Source: Paraburkholderia sp. FT54
Lineage (GTDB): Bacteria > Pseudomonadota > Gammaproteobacteria > Burkholderiales > Burkholderiaceae
DNA: 64,000 nt
Assembly: GCF_031585635.1 (NCBI RefSeq)
Contig: NZ_CP134197.1
Location: 620,001 to 684,000, forward strand
Reading direction: 5' to 3'
Made by a program: the position numbers and the translations under genes. This document shows positions 17,693-27,840 of the stretch, piece by piece. Within the stretch, counting starts at the first letter, position 1, and each line of letters opens with the position of its first letter. A model generated the notes under the pieces. That model did not search any database, was not told the DNA's origin, and saw nothing but the letters and a program-made list of their open reading frames with translations.

Positions 17693-18481
17693 ATGGGCTT
17701 CTCTAACGACGAACTACAAGAATACGCGGCGACATTTGAGCGCGACGGAATGGTTGTCCTGAAGCAGCATTTTCCGAAGGCAACCCTGAACGCCTGGCGC
17801 GACGCCTTTGAGCCATTGCTGCGCGAACGCGTCGCCTCCGGGACAACGGCAGTGCGGGGCGACAATAGACACTACATCACGCTTCCGTTCGCAGGTGTTT
17901 TCGCCGACGAAAGTATCTTTTGCGATCCCGGCATCCTCGGTATCGTCGAGCGTGTCGCGGGCGGCGACCCGGTTATGTGTCAGCTTGCGACCGACACGCC
18001 ACTGATCGGCTCGACGTATCAGGACCTCCATCGCGACACGCCTCCGCTATTCGACGACCTGCCCGAGACGCCCTCTTTTCAACTGGCAGTCAACTTTCCC
18101 CTGTGCGACGTGTCGCTCGAGAATGGCCCCTTCGAGACGACGCTGGGCACCCATCGCATGCGTCCGGACGAAGCCATGAAAGCATGGAACGAGAAGCGGA
18201 TCGGTTTGCATGCCATCCAGATGGAGCTCGGTGACGTGATAATCCGCGACGTCCGCGCGCTACATCGCGGCACACCGAACAAAACGAATCAACCTCGGCC
18301 CATGGTGGTGATCGGTTATAGCAGAAGCTGGTATTTTCGACCCGAAGTACATATCGATGTACCCGTCGACCTGGACGAGCGCCTGAGCCCGCGCGCAATG
18401 CGGCTATTACGCCATATGCCGCGTGTCGCTGCACTCGACGCGCCCCGCGCACCTGAGGCCTATCAGAAATTCGCCTATTGA
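17693..18481 (+). CDS. Phytanoyl-CoA dioxygenase (PhyH) family protein
   Basis: 262 residues. A GTG directly before the ATG is an alternative start; a GAGGAG ribosome site serves either. The iron ligands of the Fe(II)/2-oxoglutarate oxygenase fold are visible: His113 and Asp115 in DLHRD, and His191 in ALHRGTPN, followed by an Arg (about 202) placed to bind the 2-oxoglutarate carboxylate. PhyH enzymes hydroxylate acyl, amino-acid or antibiotic-type substrates. There are no pathway neighbours, so the substrate is open. Confidence 0.82.
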   Translation: MGFSNDELQEYAATFERDGMVVLKQHFPKATLNAWRDAFEPLLRERVASGTTAVRGDNRHYITLPFAGVFADESIFCDPGILGIVERVAGGDPVMCQLATDTPLIGSTYQDLHRDTPPLFDDLPETPSFQLAVNFPLCDVSLENGPFETTLGTHRMRPDEAMKAWNEKRIGLHAIQMELGDVIIRDVRALHRGTPNKTNQPRPMVVIGYSRSWYFRPEVHIDVPVDLDERLSPRAMRLLRHMPRVAALDAPRAPEAYQKFAY

Positions 18482-18782
18482 GGCCGGTTCGCGGGCGTCA
18501 ATCGTTCAAGAGATCGTGCGCAAGCTGAATGGCCACGGCCGCTCATGGCTGCGGATTCAACCCGTCGAGGCAACACAATCGAAACTGCGTCACTCGGCAA
18601 AGAGGATGTCCACGAAGTATCATCGGCATGTTGCTACAACTTGCGCACGCGCTCCTTATAACGAGGTGCCGATTCATCGATTGTACGGGGCCACTCTGTC
18701 CCCGCCTTCCTGAGCCACGCCCACGAAGCGACGGGCTGCACTTATGCCTTGAGAGTAGGATGCCGAATCCCATCTACCGTTT
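18482..18782. other. Intergenic region
   Basis: Nothing recognisable. The next gene begins with a GTG codon at its end. Confidence 0.25.
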
Positions 18783-19196
18783 GTGAATCAGCGTATCCGT
18801 CCCCCCTCCGCGCCTGAATGGCCCTTTCCGCCTAGTCGCAATGTCTCTGGTCGCACCTTCGGCTACCTTGTCGCGCTTCAATATCGCGGCGCCGATGTGT
18901 GGCTCTGGAAGTGCCGTTGCGGCGGCCACGTGACTGCCACGTTGAAGGCGGTAGAAGGCGGCAGAACGCGAGATTGCGGCTGCCGTGAGCAGCGCCGCGT
19001 GTGGCGGTCCCGCCCAGGCTCACCTGCGCTGCGGGGCGGTGAGGTGTTTGGCCAGCTGACAACCGATCGGTACGCTGGCGATGGTTTGTGGGTTTGCCGG
19101 TGCGACTGCGGTGGTGAGGCAACAGTGAGCGCCGGGCGCCTGCGACTGGGCAAAGCGCGTTCGTGTGGCCGCTGCTTCGGCGCTTCGATCGACTGA
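18783..19196 (+). CDS. Two-repeat zinc-ribbon protein
   Basis: 137 residues from a GTG start. It contains two copies of a phage-type module: SGRTFGYLVAL then WLWKCRCGG and CGC (residues 22-67), and GEVFGQLTTD then WVCRCDCGG and SCGRC (residues 86-132). The CxCG plus CGC pattern forms a zinc ribbon, a module I know from phage and AP2-domain proteins that bind nucleic acids. Here no catalytic domain follows, so a small DNA- or RNA-binding protein is likely. It sits beside IS elements and is probably of mobile origin. Confidence 0.6.
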   Translation: MNQRIRPPSAPEWPFPPSRNVSGRTFGYLVALQYRGADVWLWKCRCGGHVTATLKAVEGGRTRDCGCREQRRVWRSRPGSPALRGGEVFGQLTTDRYAGDGLWVCRCDCGGEATVSAGRLRLGKARSCGRCFGASID

Positions 19197-19529
19197 CCAG
19201 CACAGTCTGTTCGGTTTGGTCATGGCATGTGCGACGTGTTTTGTTCGACGCTCCACACGATGTGTGGCGGCTCGGAAGCGTGAACGACGTTCTTCGGAAG
19301 CTGTCGTCGGTGTCCAGGCATTAACGCCGGCATGTCAGCTCTTTCTCGACGTTCCCAATACGACCCAGGGTGTGTGGAAACCCGATGGCACTTCAATGCG
19401 ACGCGTGACTGCTGACCCCAGCGGTGCGTTTGACCGCCTTTGCGACTATCACGGCGCCGACGAGAGGGTGTACCCCTCTGATACGTTCTGACGAGTTTAA
19501 GGGCTTGGGTTCAGGACTTACGGAATGCT
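19197..19529. other. Intergenic region left of IS66
   Basis: An open frame up to 19491 has no recognised domain. The last 30-40 bases are the original downstream flank of the IS1182-type transposase pseudogene, displaced by the IS66 insertion. Confidence 0.35.
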
Positions 19530-19537
19530 CATGCACC
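19530..19537. repeat. IS66 target-site duplication, left copy
   Basis: CATGCACC immediately precedes the left terminal repeat and is repeated exactly at 22040-22047. An 8-bp duplication is the normal size for IS66. Confidence 0.9.
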
Positions 19538-19562
19538 GTAAGCGGTCTTTTGACGACGTCCC

Positions 19563-21116
19563 TCAGAGGTCGGGAGCATCAGACAGTGCCCATGGCATGA
19601 GCGCCGCGTAATCGTCAGCGGTGGCGGCGAGCGGCAACTTCGCGAACAGCCAGACGAGATAGCGATATGGATCGATACCATTCGCCTTGCAGGTCTCGAC
19701 GAGCGAGTAAAGGTTGGCACTGGCCTGCGCACCGGCAACGGTGTCGGCGAACAGCCATCCCTTTCTTCCGACGACGAATGGCCTGATGGCGTTTTCACAC
19801 AGGTTGTTGGATATGGGCCAGTTCCCGCGCTCGACATAGCGGACCAGCTTGTGCCACTGTCCACTCATGTATTGGAGAGCTTTACCGAGCAGACTCGAAG
19901 GTACGACCCTCGGCAAGTGCTCGAGCATCATGCGTTCGATGGTGGCGAGCACGGGGCGGCTGTATCGAGCACGTAGCCGCTGCCGACGCTCCGGCGTCCA
20001 CTTCGAGCTGCGTGCTTCGGCTGCGAACAGCTTGCCGATCAATCCGATGAACCGCTTGGCCAACAGGTCTGGCGTGCGCGCTGCCTTCGGCACGGTCTCT
20101 TCCGCCTTGATGAAGCCACGGCGTACGTGCGCCCAGCATCCGAGATGCACGAGCTGATGATCGTGTGCGATGCCGTTGTACAGTTCATAACCATCGCTCA
20201 TCAGGACGCTACCAAGCCTCACGCCCGCATAGAGACGCTGTGCGTGCTGCGCACCGCGCCCCGGCGAGTACGAGAACATCCTAACGGGTGGTCCCGAGCC
20301 GTTGACTTGCGCCCACAGATAGCTCTTCGACTGAGGTCTTCGTCCCGGCTCCTTCAGCACCTGGAAGGTCGTCTCGTCGCCGTAGATGAGTTCCGACTCG
20401 AGCAACACATCACGCATCAGGTTGATCACTGGCTGCACGGCCAGCCCGACGCGAACGACGCTCGCGGCCAGGGTGTTCGATGAGATGTCGCCGCCGAAGC
20501 GGCGCAGCAGGGTTGCCTGCCGGTACAGTGGCATGCCGTACTGATACTTGCCGGTGATGATCCACGCGAGCGCCGATTCTGTGAGCAGCCCGCGAGGGAT
20601 GATTCTTGCCGGTGCTGGCGTAACCTTGATACCCAGGTCGCAGCAGGGACACGCGTATTTCACGCGCTGATGCTGGATGACGCGTACCTGTTCGGGAATC
20701 ACGTCGAGTTGCTCGCTGGTCTCGACGCCGATCTCAATCAGCGCATGACCGTCGTGTGCGCAGAAGCGGTCCGGCTCCGGCAATTCATGCCGCACGATCT
20801 CGCGCGGTAGATTCGGATCTAGCGGTTTGCGACCACGCTTGCCACGCATGTGGCCCGCAACCTGCGTAGAAGGTTCGTCCTCACGCGCCGGCGTGGCGTC
20901 AGCACCAAGCGCTTCGGCTTCGTTAAACAGGCCGAGCTGGTCAGTCACACGCGCCTCGCTCGATGCGCCGAACAGCTCGTGCTTGTAGGCACGTAGCCGC
21001 TCCTCCGCCAGATCACGCTCAGCCTTCGCCAAACGAAGCTCGCCACGCAGTGCTTCGCGCTCGGCGAGCAGCGCCTGATACTCTTCGGCACTCAGTGTGA
21101 CGATGTCGTTCGGCAT
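19563..21116 (-). CDS. tnpC: IS66 transposase TnpC
   Basis: 517 residues, full length. It has an N-terminal leucine-zipper-like coiled coil (LLAEREALRGELRLAKAERDLAEERL), a zinc-binding region with YACPCCDLGIKV, and the DDE catalytic core (DETTFQV region, MSDGYELYNG, and the C-terminal glutamate helix near NNLCENAIRPFVVGRKGWLF). It catalyses IS66 transposition together with TnpA and TnpB. Confidence 0.95.
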   Translation of the reverse strand: MPNDIVTLSAEEYQALLAEREALRGELRLAKAERDLAEERLRAYKHELFGASSEARVTDQLGLFNEAEALGADATPAREDEPSTQVAGHMRGKRGRKPLDPNLPREIVRHELPEPDRFCAHDGHALIEIGVETSEQLDVIPEQVRVIQHQRVKYACPCCDLGIKVTPAPARIIPRGLLTESALAWIITGKYQYGMPLYRQATLLRRFGGDISSNTLAASVVRVGLAVQPVINLMRDVLLESELIYGDETTFQVLKEPGRRPQSKSYLWAQVNGSGPPVRMFSYSPGRGAQHAQRLYAGVRLGSVLMSDGYELYNGIAHDHQLVHLGCWAHVRRGFIKAEETVPKAARTPDLLAKRFIGLIGKLFAAEARSSKWTPERRQRLRARYSRPVLATIERMMLEHLPRVVPSSLLGKALQYMSGQWHKLVRYVERGNWPISNNLCENAIRPFVVGRKGWLFADTVAGAQASANLYSLVETCKANGIDPYRYLVWLFAKLPLAATADDYAALMPWALSDAPDL

Positions 21117-21148
21117 GGCTGGTTAGACCATCCCGGTGCACAGGGCGT

Positions 21149-21499
21149 TCAGCCGATCCGCTCGTAAAAACGTCGTGGGTGCTTCTGGATAACGGCCAGG
21201 TCGATGCCGTCGAGCAACCAGTGCAGTTGCTCGACGGTGAGGGAGATGGTCTCGCCTTCCGACGGCCAAATAAAGCGATCAGCCTCAAGTCGCTTGAGGA
21301 ACAACCAGAAGCCGTTGCCGCCCCAGCCAAGTATCTTGATGCGATCGCGACGCCGGTTGCCGAACACGAATAGAGCCGATGCCATCGGGTTCAGGCGCAT
21401 CGCCTGCTCGACCAGGATCGATAGACCGTTGATCCCCACGCGGAAGTCGACTGGCTCGCGATGCAGGTACACCTTCAACCCCTCGTCGAACCGGAACAT
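21149..21499 (-). CDS. tnpB: IS66 accessory protein TnpB
   Basis: 116 residues. The start VYLHREPVDFRVGINGLSILVEQ and the motif ALFVFGNRRRDRIKILGWGGNGFWLFLKRLE are diagnostic of the IS66 Orf2 family. It is required for transposition, with an unknown biochemical role. It overlaps the 3' end of tnpA by 25 bp, consistent with translational coupling. Confidence 0.95.
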   Translation of the reverse strand: MFRFDEGLKVYLHREPVDFRVGINGLSILVEQAMRLNPMASALFVFGNRRRDRIKILGWGGNGFWLFLKRLEADRFIWPSEGETISLTVEQLHWLLDGIDLAVIQKHPRRFYERIG

Positions 21500-21951
21500 G
21501 GCAGCCTCTCGAGCATCTGGACGATCGCCTCCAGCTCCTCAGCGGACGTCTGTCCAACCTCCACGTGAACGCCGTTGGGCAGCAGAACGCTCAACTGGAA
21601 CGTCGTGGCTGACTTGACCGGTGCCGGCAGAAGCGCAGCAGTCTCGACCTGCACGAAAGCCGGCTCCTCTGATGGTGCAGGCTCCGAAACATTGGCCTGA
21701 GTCTGACTGGCGAGTTCATTCGCAAGCCCGGCCACTCCGGCCCGACCCTGCTCGCGCTGGTACTGCGAAATCCAGGTTCGCACCAGGTTCGGATTGATAC
21801 CGTGATCCATCGCAGTGCGCGCTATCGATACGCCCGGCTTGAGGCATGCCTGTATCAGCTCACGCTTTGCGCTCTCGTCGTATTTGCGCCGCCCGTCGCG
21901 CTTCGAACCGACTACCAGACGGCCCTGCAAGCCTTCTTCCTGTTCGCTCAT
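21475..21951 (-). CDS. tnpA: IS66 accessory protein TnpA (helix-turn-helix)
   Basis: About 158 residues from the ATG at 21951 (a GTG two codons upstream is possible). It has an IS3/IS66 Orf1-type helix-turn-helix: RKYDESAKRELIQACLKPGVSIARTAMDHGINPNLVRTWI. The C-terminal half is variable, as usual, and may help bind the element ends. Confidence 0.9.
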   Translation of the reverse strand: MSEQEEGLQGRLVVGSKRDGRRKYDESAKRELIQACLKPGVSIARTAMDHGINPNLVRTWISQYQREQGRAGVAGLANELASQTQANVSEPAPSEEPAFVQVETAALLPAPVKSATTFQLSVLLPNGVHVEVGQTSAEELEAIVQMLERLPCSGSTRG

Positions 21952-22039
21952 GTACACGTGTCCACGTTAGTTGAACATGGACAGGTAGCCTCTGTGAATC
22001 AGCCGTGTGATGGAAGGGTGTCCTTCATAGACCGCTTAC

Positions 22040-22047
22040 CATGCACC
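22040..22047. repeat. IS66 target-site duplication, right copy
   Basis: CATGCACC directly follows the right terminal repeat and matches the left copy exactly. It lies inside the final codons of the IS1182-type transposase reading frame. Confidence 0.9.
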
Positions 22048-23420
22048 CACCAACCGCATCGCCTTCATCGTCTTCTTGAAGCCCAGGATTCTCAGCACTC
22101 GAGTGAGATTGTAGGCGAGTACGTTCAAACTCATCTCGGTCCCCACGTGGGGCAGCCTGCGCGTCAGGAAGTGCGTGTAACCCATCCAGTGCTTGAACGT
22201 TCCGAAGACATGTTCGACGGTTCGCCTGCGCACGGTCATCGCATCAGGCGTCTTGTCCAGCCGACGTTGAACTGCTTCCAGCACCGACTCATGCTCCCAT
22301 CGACTTATCCGTCGTTGGCCGCTGGGCGTGCACTGCGACTTTATTTTGCATTGCGAACAGACGCTGCTCCAGTATCGGTGTAGCTGCATCCCGTGTTCCT
22401 CGCTGGTGTAACGGTAAATTGCCCGTTCTCCAGCTGGACATTGGTATTCGTCGTCCCGCGCAATGTAGATGAAGTCTGCCTTGTCGAATCGGCCATGGTA
22501 TTTCGCACCGGATGTTGTCGGCTTCGGCAGCATGACCGAAATCCCCGCGTCGGCGCACTCCTTGATCTGAGGCCCACTGTAGTAGCCACGATCGGCGACG
22601 GCCCGCAGTCTGGTCTTACCCATCGCGTTGCGCGCAGCTTTTGCTATGGGGCTAAGCTGCGCCCGGTCACTGCCAGAGTTTGTGACCTCGTGAGCCACGA
22701 TGAGGTGGTGTTTGGCGTCAACGGCCACCTGCACGTTGTAGCCCACCGTTCCCGAGCCTTTGCCGCTCGTCGCCATGGAGCGCGCGTCGGGATCAGTCAT
22801 CGAGAGTTGGCCATCAGGCTGCGTCTTGAGTTGCTGCTTCAGCGGGTTGCGTACGATCGGCAGTCTCCAGCGCGTTCAGATACCGCTGGATACTCTCCTC
22901 GATCTGCTTCTGGCGCTTGTCGACCTTACCCTCGGTGAAGTTGCGATCGCGCGTATTGACTGCCTTGAAACTTGCTGCCGTCAATGGCGACCAGCGCTTG
23001 CGAGAACAGCTTCAGCTCACGGCACAGCATCACGAAGCGGCGACACACGTTGCGAATGCCGACGCCGTTGTCACGACGAAAGTCAGCTATGGTCTTGAAG
23101 TCCGGCGCCAGGCGGCCCGTCAGCCACATCAACTCAACATTGCGCTGGCATTCGCGCTCAAGACGCCGACTCGATTGCACCCGGTTCAGGTAGCCGTAGA
23201 TATAGATCTTCAGCAGCACTGCTGGATGATAGGACGGGCGACCTGTAGTCGACGGCATTGCTCCATCGAAGCCCAGTGATGCAAGGTCAAGCTCTTCTAC
23301 AAACGCCTCGATAATCCTGACCGGGTTGTCCTCTGCGACGAAGTCATCGAGACACTCCGGAAGCAGCGTCACCTGCTTGCGATCTTCACCTTCTATAAAT
23401 CGCTTCATCCGGTCACCCAT
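22040..23420 (-). pseudogene. IS1182-family transposase, frameshifted and interrupted by IS66
   Basis: Three frames together give one transposase. The N-terminal part (23420 to about 22967) covers DUF772 with RPSYHPAVLLKIYIYGYLNRVQSSRRLE and VAIDGSKF. A middle piece (KAVNTRDRNFTEGKVDKRQ) is in the next frame after an extra T near 22967-22971. The C-terminal DDE part (MTDPDARSMATSGKGSGTVGYNVQ to FGTFKHWMG) begins after a second shift near 22850-22875. Removing IS66 restores a native stop two codons after the insertion point (VGA then TGA); with IS66, one tryptophan codon and a TAA from the element end the frame. The gene was dead before or independently of the IS66 insertion. Confidence 0.88.
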
Positions 23421-23875
23421 GCTGAATGAGTTGATCCAGTCTAGGCGATCGGCGTGTTTTCACACAAGCTCGACCCATTCCGGCTCCTCAGTTAGTTTCT
23501 GCGAATGTCACCACCGCAGTTCCAAAGCGGTCGCTCTTGCGCATTCCGCCAGCCGTCCATCCTCGCTGGGGAGCCCCTTTTTGAACGTTGGCGATACCGA
23601 CTGATGCTGTTGTGTTAGTCGCCACGCTGGCACGGCAGCGTCAACGGGGTGAAGCCGAAAATGTCAGGCCGCCTTCGTCGGACCGGCGCAGCATTTAGTT
23701 CAGGGCAAACCTTACATTAGTGCCGTTGCCATGCCTACGGAAATAGGTAATGACGGAAATGCACCCTATGTCGCTAAAGAACGACCAGCATGAGTCGTTA
23801 TACGCATTAGGAATTTGCATTCATAACGCAATATCTAGGGTGCCCATGGGGTCTCTAATATCGGGGGAATTTGCC
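23421..23875. other. Intergenic region between IS1182 relic and chemoreceptor gene
   Basis: Contains the outer end of the IS1182-type relic in its first 60-70 bases; its terminal repeat could not be paired with confidence. The last 100 bases carry an AT-richer stretch and the GGGGGAA ribosome site of the chemoreceptor gene. Confidence 0.35.
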
Positions 23876-25606
23876 GTGCCGTTTCTGAAAAATCTTAGGG
23901 TGCTGGTCCAACTGATGCTTGGTTTCTCCGTCGTGACCGTCCTGATGATCGGACTGGGCGGGTTCGGCCTCTTCGAGATCAGCGCCGAAAACAATCGCGT
24001 ATCACAACTGCGCGACAAATGGTTACCTTCGGTTCGCAGCAGCCTGCAGATGCAGGCTGGCCTGCGCGACATCCGCCTTGCCGAATACCGCCTTGCCACT
24101 GCACAGACTCCCGCTGAAATCCAGGATGCCGAGTCGCAAAGCGAGGCCCGTATTGCGAACTATAGTCGCGCGGTCGCCGAATACGAGAAACTCATCTCTG
24201 AGCCGGAGGAACGGGTGGCGTTCGCGGACATCCAGACGCTGATGCCGCAATACATGCAGATCGATCAACAGATCCATGCCCTGGCGAAAGAGAGCAAGGC
24301 GGCGGACGCCATAGCGCTGTTGAAAGGATCGGCGACCACGATTCGCTCCGCAATTGAAAAGGACATCACCACCATCGTTGACGTAAATGTGGCGGGATCG
24401 GTCCGCGAAGGCACGGCGGCAGGCCGGGCGTATTCGCATGCTATTGCCCTTGTGATCGGACTGATCGTCGCTGCATCGGCAATTGCACTGTCGTTGGCGT
24501 TGCTCATCGCGCGCGGCCTCGCAAGGCAGCTTGGCGGTGAGCCACGCGACGCTGCGGCACTCGCCAGCGACATCGCGGCCGGGAACCTGCGCACGACGGT
24601 TCAGTTGAAGGCGGGCGATCGCAGCAGCCTGTTGTTCTCGCTGGGCGTCATGAAGGACCAGCTGACCACGATCGTACGGGGTATCCAGACCTCCAGCGAG
24701 TCGATCTCGGTCGCTGCCGGCGAAATCGCCCAAGGCAACACCGATCTGTCCCAGCGCACCGAAGAGCAGGCGGCGTCGCTGGAGGAAACCGCCTCAAGCA
24801 TGGAAGAGCTGACCAGCACCGTCCGTCATAACGCGGATAACGCAAGGCAGGCAACCACGCTGGCCAGCACGGCGTCGGAAATCGCACAGCGTGGCGGCGA
24901 CGTGGTCGGACGTGTAGTGGAAACGATGCACGGGATCTCCGGCAGCTCGGCCAAAATGTCGGAGATCATCGCCGTGATCGAGGGCATCGCATTCCAGACC
25001 AACATTCTCGCACTCAACGCAGCGGTCGAGGCGGCTCGCGCCGGTGAACAGGGGCGGGGGTTTGCCGTCGTGGCCGGCGAGGTCCGCACGCTAGCCCAAC
25101 GCAGTGCAAGCGCGGCCAAGGAAATCAAGGACCTGATCGGCGAGTCGGGGAATCGGGTGGACGAAGGATCAAAGCTCGTTGAGGAAGCAGGCAGCACGAT
25201 CAGCGAGGTCGTCCAGTCAGTGAAGCGTGTTGCCGACATTGTGGGCGAAATCTCCTCGGCCTCGGAAGAGCAGCGCACCGGCATCGAGCAGGTCAATCAG
25301 GCCGTCACCCAGATGGACCAGGTGACCCAGCAGAACGCCGCCCTCGTGGAAGAAGCCGCGGCAGCGGCGCAGTCGATGGCCCAGCAGGCGCAGGGGTTGC
25401 GTGAGGCCGTGGCTGTCTTCACGATTGCGGATAGGGGGCCATCGGCGTCACAGACAGTTGCGTCGCGGAGCGAACCGCGTCGGCCGGCACCGGCAGTTCG
25501 CACGCCCCCTCGTGCAACGTCGGCCGAGAGGGCGCCAGTCATTACCGCAAACAGGGAAAACGTCATCGCGGCCGATACCGGCGCTTCGGACTGGCAGACA
25601 TTCTGA
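23876..25606 (+). CDS. Methyl-accepting chemotaxis protein
   Basis: 576 residues from the GTG at 23876, chosen because it directly precedes the usual start ([17 protein letters not shown]) and has a GGGGGAA site; the open frame extends 42 codons further. Layout: helix TM1 (about 10-30), a periplasmic four-helix-bundle sensor, TM2 (about 185-207), HAMP, then the methylated coiled-coil with the conserved hairpin tip [34 protein letters not shown]. The last five residues, DWQTF, resemble the NWETF tail that tethers CheR and CheB. It senses an unknown ligand for flagellar taxis. No che genes are nearby. Confidence 0.92.
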   Translation: MPFLKNLRVLVQLMLGFSVVTVLMIGLGGFGLFEISAENNRVSQLRDKWLPSVRSSLQMQAGLRDIRLAEYRLATAQTPAEIQDAESQSEARIANYSRAVAEYEKLISEPEERVAFADIQTLMPQYMQIDQQIHALAKESKAADAIALLKGSATTIRSAIEKDITTIVDVNVAGSVREGTAAGRAYSHAIALVIGLIVAASAIALSLALLIARGLARQLGGEPRDAAALASDIAAGNLRTTVQLKAGDRSSLLFSLGVMKDQLTTIVRGIQTSSESISVAAGEIAQGNTDLSQRTEEQAASLEETASSMEELTSTVRHNADNARQATTLASTASEIAQRGGDVVGRVVETMHGISGSSAKMSEIIAVIEGIAFQTNILALNAAVEAARAGEQGRGFAVVAGEVRTLAQRSASAAKEIKDLIGESGNRVDEGSKLVEEAGSTISEVVQSVKRVADIVGEISSASEEQRTGIEQVNQAVTQMDQVTQQNAALVEEAAAAAQSMAQQAQGLREAVAVFTIADRGPSASQTVASRSEPRRPAPAVRTPPRATSAERAPVITANRENVIAADTGASDWQTF

Positions 25607-25661
25607 GCGGGTCTGACAATTGAACAATACTGACGATGTGCTGGGCTAGGTAGTCGAACTC

Positions 25662-25919
25662 ATGGCGGCCAACACAAAGAAAATGGGTGTTCCTGGCGAG
25701 CGGGCGATGGTGTTGGGCAGGTTTCTGGAGGCCGTCCTGCCCCAACTCACGACGTTGCAGCGCGTTGCGGGGGTGACCCGGTCATTCCGAGGGGGCATTG
25801 AAGAGGCCCTGTCGTGGATGCACGATGTGGCCTTGCCCGTGGAATATCACTCGGCACTACTTGAACTCACCAATACCGTCGCCCCCCAACATGCTGATCG
25901 GCGTTACCCCTCCTTCTGA
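25662..25919 (+). CDS. Hypothetical protein (85 residues)
   Basis: Starts with ATG at 25662 or possibly 25683. It encodes a basic N terminus, a helical core (AMVLGRFLEAVLPQLTTLQRV and GGIEEALSWMHDVALPVEY) and no recognised domain. It lacks a strong ribosome site. It lies 55 bp after the chemoreceptor gene and could be cotranscribed. Confidence 0.4.
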   Translation: MAANTKKMGVPGERAMVLGRFLEAVLPQLTTLQRVAGVTRSFRGGIEEALSWMHDVALPVEYHSALLELTNTVAPQHADRRYPSF

Positions 25920-26116
25920 CGCGACCGCACGATGACCCGTTCTTAAGTGCGAGCGCCGCAAGGCTGAGACCACAACTATTTACGGCTCATGTCGGCCTGT
26001 GAGCTGACGCTCACGAATCCGATTCGAGTGACTCTCACTGGGCCGGACCCGGTCCGACGCAAGCCTCGGTCGTTCGCAGATCACAATGGAATATGCGACG
26101 GGCGTAAGCCGACCCA
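25920..26116. other. Left flank of the 135-bp repeat
   Basis: Contains GGGCCGGACCCGGTCCGA around 26040-26057, a palindrome-like element that recurs with changes at 30314-30330. No gene is supported. Confidence 0.35.
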
Positions 26117-26251
26117 CTCCAGCCGTTCGCCCAAGTATGAATGCCACGGCAGCTTCCAAGCCATAACAGACATTCACCCAATCATCTCTGTCAGCGCGTG
26201 CTCGACACTGAGCAGACCATCGCACCGCAGCCGAAAATATCCATTGAGCCT
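26117..26251. repeat. 135-bp direct repeat, copy 1
   Basis: Identical base for base to 30391-30525, same orientation, 4274 bp apart. One frame on the reverse strand stays open through it, but no protein family is recognised. Flanking sequence also shows patchy similarity (a GGCCGGAC..GGTCCGA element about 70 bp before each copy), so the true unit is longer and partly diverged. Confidence 0.92.
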
Positions 26252-26529
26252 CAAGCAGACGCCTACCCACGATCGCTCAGTTACGGCGCATCCTGCCCGC
26301 GCGACCGTCTACTCAACTCTGTCGCTCAGGAAGAGCGCTGACGTAGTATCGCGCGCTTCACGTGGCCAGCCGCGAAGATAAATCGTGGATGCCCTGGAAC
26401 CGGTATGGTCTGCTGTGGATTACCAAACGATGTGGATGACGCCAACCTCTTCCACGAACGCCAACAAGTGATCTGACGAAGCAACCCGGGAGAGTTTGTT
26501 GCGCACTCAACTCCAGCATTCATGTGAGT
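26252..26529. other. Intergenic region before a LysR gene
   Basis: No recognised feature beyond the end of the repeat. Confidence 0.25.
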
Positions 26530-27450
26530 TCACTCTTCCGTGTGCGCCCAGGGCACGCTCGCAAGACATTCGCTGAGATAAGCCAGCATCGCTGTCACCC
26601 GCGCCGGCCTGAAACCGCCAGGCGGTGTGACAAGGTTGAGATGAACTCTCGCAATCTGCCAGTCTGGCAAGACTTCCTCCAGTTCGCCGCTGCACAGCGC
26701 ATCCCAGACGATGAACTCCGGTTGCAGCGCCAGACCCTGTCCCGCGAGCAGTGCCGGAATGATGGCCTCGGCATTGTTGCTGCTGATTCTCCCCTTCACG
26801 GGCACCACGCACTCGTCTCCGGACGCATGACGGAAGCGCCATTGGCCGGGTGTCGGCAGATTGGTGTAGATCAGGCAGGCATGGTCCACGAGTTCCCGTG
26901 GATGCTTCGGGCGGCCGTTGCGGGACAGATAGTCCGTGCTTGCGACGAGCGGCCGGCGCACCTCGCAGAGCTTGCGCGAGCGTAGCGACGAGTCCGGCAA
27001 CTCGGCGATGCGCAGTGCCACATCGTACCCTTCGGCGACGACATCGATCACAGTATCTGTCAACGACAGGTCGATGTTGACGTCGGGATAGCGGTTGAGA
27101 AATTCGGGAATCAGCGGCGTCAGATATTTGAGGCCAAACGACATCGGCGCACTGACGCGCACCGTGCCGTGGGGAGTGAGCGCTTGCGCCGACGCCTCGG
27201 CTTCGACGGCTTCACCTTCGTTCAGGATGCGGACCGCGCGTTCGAGGGCCATGCAGCCCGTCGGGGTTAACGACAGCCGGCGCGATGTCCGATATAGCAG
27301 CGCTGTGCCAAGCCGTTGCTCCAGGCGGGCAATCGCCTTCGATACGGTGGGCTGCGACATGCCGAGCGACTCGGCCGCTTTGGCAAACGAGCCGAGATCG
27401 GAAACACGGGCAAATATGGCCCAAGCTTGAAGATCGGGAAGAGAAGACAT
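26530..27450 (-). CDS. LysR-family transcriptional regulator
   Basis: 306 residues. The winged helix has the motif [42 protein letters not shown]; the effector domain starts near residue 90 and contains [22 protein letters not shown], typical of the AaeR/DmlR-like branch. It is divergent from a decayed isochorismatase-fold hydrolase gene 178 bp away. Regulators of this branch often sit beside YcaC-like hydrolases, so it may have lost its target. Confidence 0.88.
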   Translation of the reverse strand: MSSLPDLQAWAIFARVSDLGSFAKAAESLGMSQPTVSKAIARLEQRLGTALLYRTSRRLSLTPTGCMALERAVRILNEGEAVEAEASAQALTPHGTVRVSAPMSFGLKYLTPLIPEFLNRYPDVNIDLSLTDTVIDVVAEGYDVALRIAELPDSSLRSRKLCEVRRPLVASTDYLSRNGRPKHPRELVDHACLIYTNLPTPGQWRFRHASGDECVVPVKGRISSNNAEAIIPALLAGQGLALQPEFIVWDALCSGELEEVLPDWQIARVHLNLVTPPGGFRPARVTAMLAYLSECLASVPWAHTEE

Positions 27451-27627
27451 GAAAAAAACGGAATGGAACCCATTCGTTCCATTCTATTTATCAGGTTGAG
27501 AAGGTCAATTACTATCGCTCCTTCGAAATCGTTCCTGCGGGCGCTCTCATCCATGTCAATGGAACACTCAGCGCGGACGGTCTTCATCACGCGATATCAA
27601 GTTTGCTGAATCAACCCGGAGAACACG

Positions 27628-27840
27628 ATGCTCCAAGCACAGCCAAGCCTGGAAAACTGCTGCTTTCGCCGGCCGATCACACGCTGATCCTGATCGACAA
27701 CGTCGCAATGGGCGTTCGCCTCGAAGTCGATCGATCTGATTCTGCTGCGCAACAATGCCGCGCAGGTTGCGAAGGATTTCTCCGTTTCGACCATCCTGAC
27801 CACGGTGGCATTGAAGATCTTCTCGGGTTCGATCCGTCAT
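27628..27840 (+). pseudogene. Remnant of a YcaC-like isochorismatase-fold hydrolase
   Basis: An ATG at 27628 has a good GGAG ribosome site, but the family sequence is split over frames: KLLLSPADHTLILID in one, then SQWAFASKSIDLILLRNNAAQVAK and VSTILTTVALKIFSG in another. These match the first 70 or so residues of YcaC-type hydrolases (catalytic Asp in LLID, then LRNN and ILTTVA). The rest, including the catalytic cysteine, is gone. The gene is broken by at least one frameshift and a 3' deletion. Confidence 0.65.

Larger units (their letters stand above)
19538..22039 (-). mobile_element. Complete IS66-family insertion sequence
   Basis: A 2502-bp element bounded by terminal repeats GTAAGCGGTCTTTTGACG (left) and the complement of GTAAGCGGTCTATGAAGG (right), sharing their first ten bases. 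It carries tnpA, tnpB and tnpC in the standard order, all intact, and has an 8-bp direct duplication on both sides. The perfect duplication and open frames indicate a recent, probably still active, insertion. Confidence 0.92.

Noticed and set aside
19197..19529. Terminal inverted repeat of the dead IS1182-type element
   Set aside because: The left flank and the sequence right of 23420 show only scattered matches, so the ends could not be paired with confidence.
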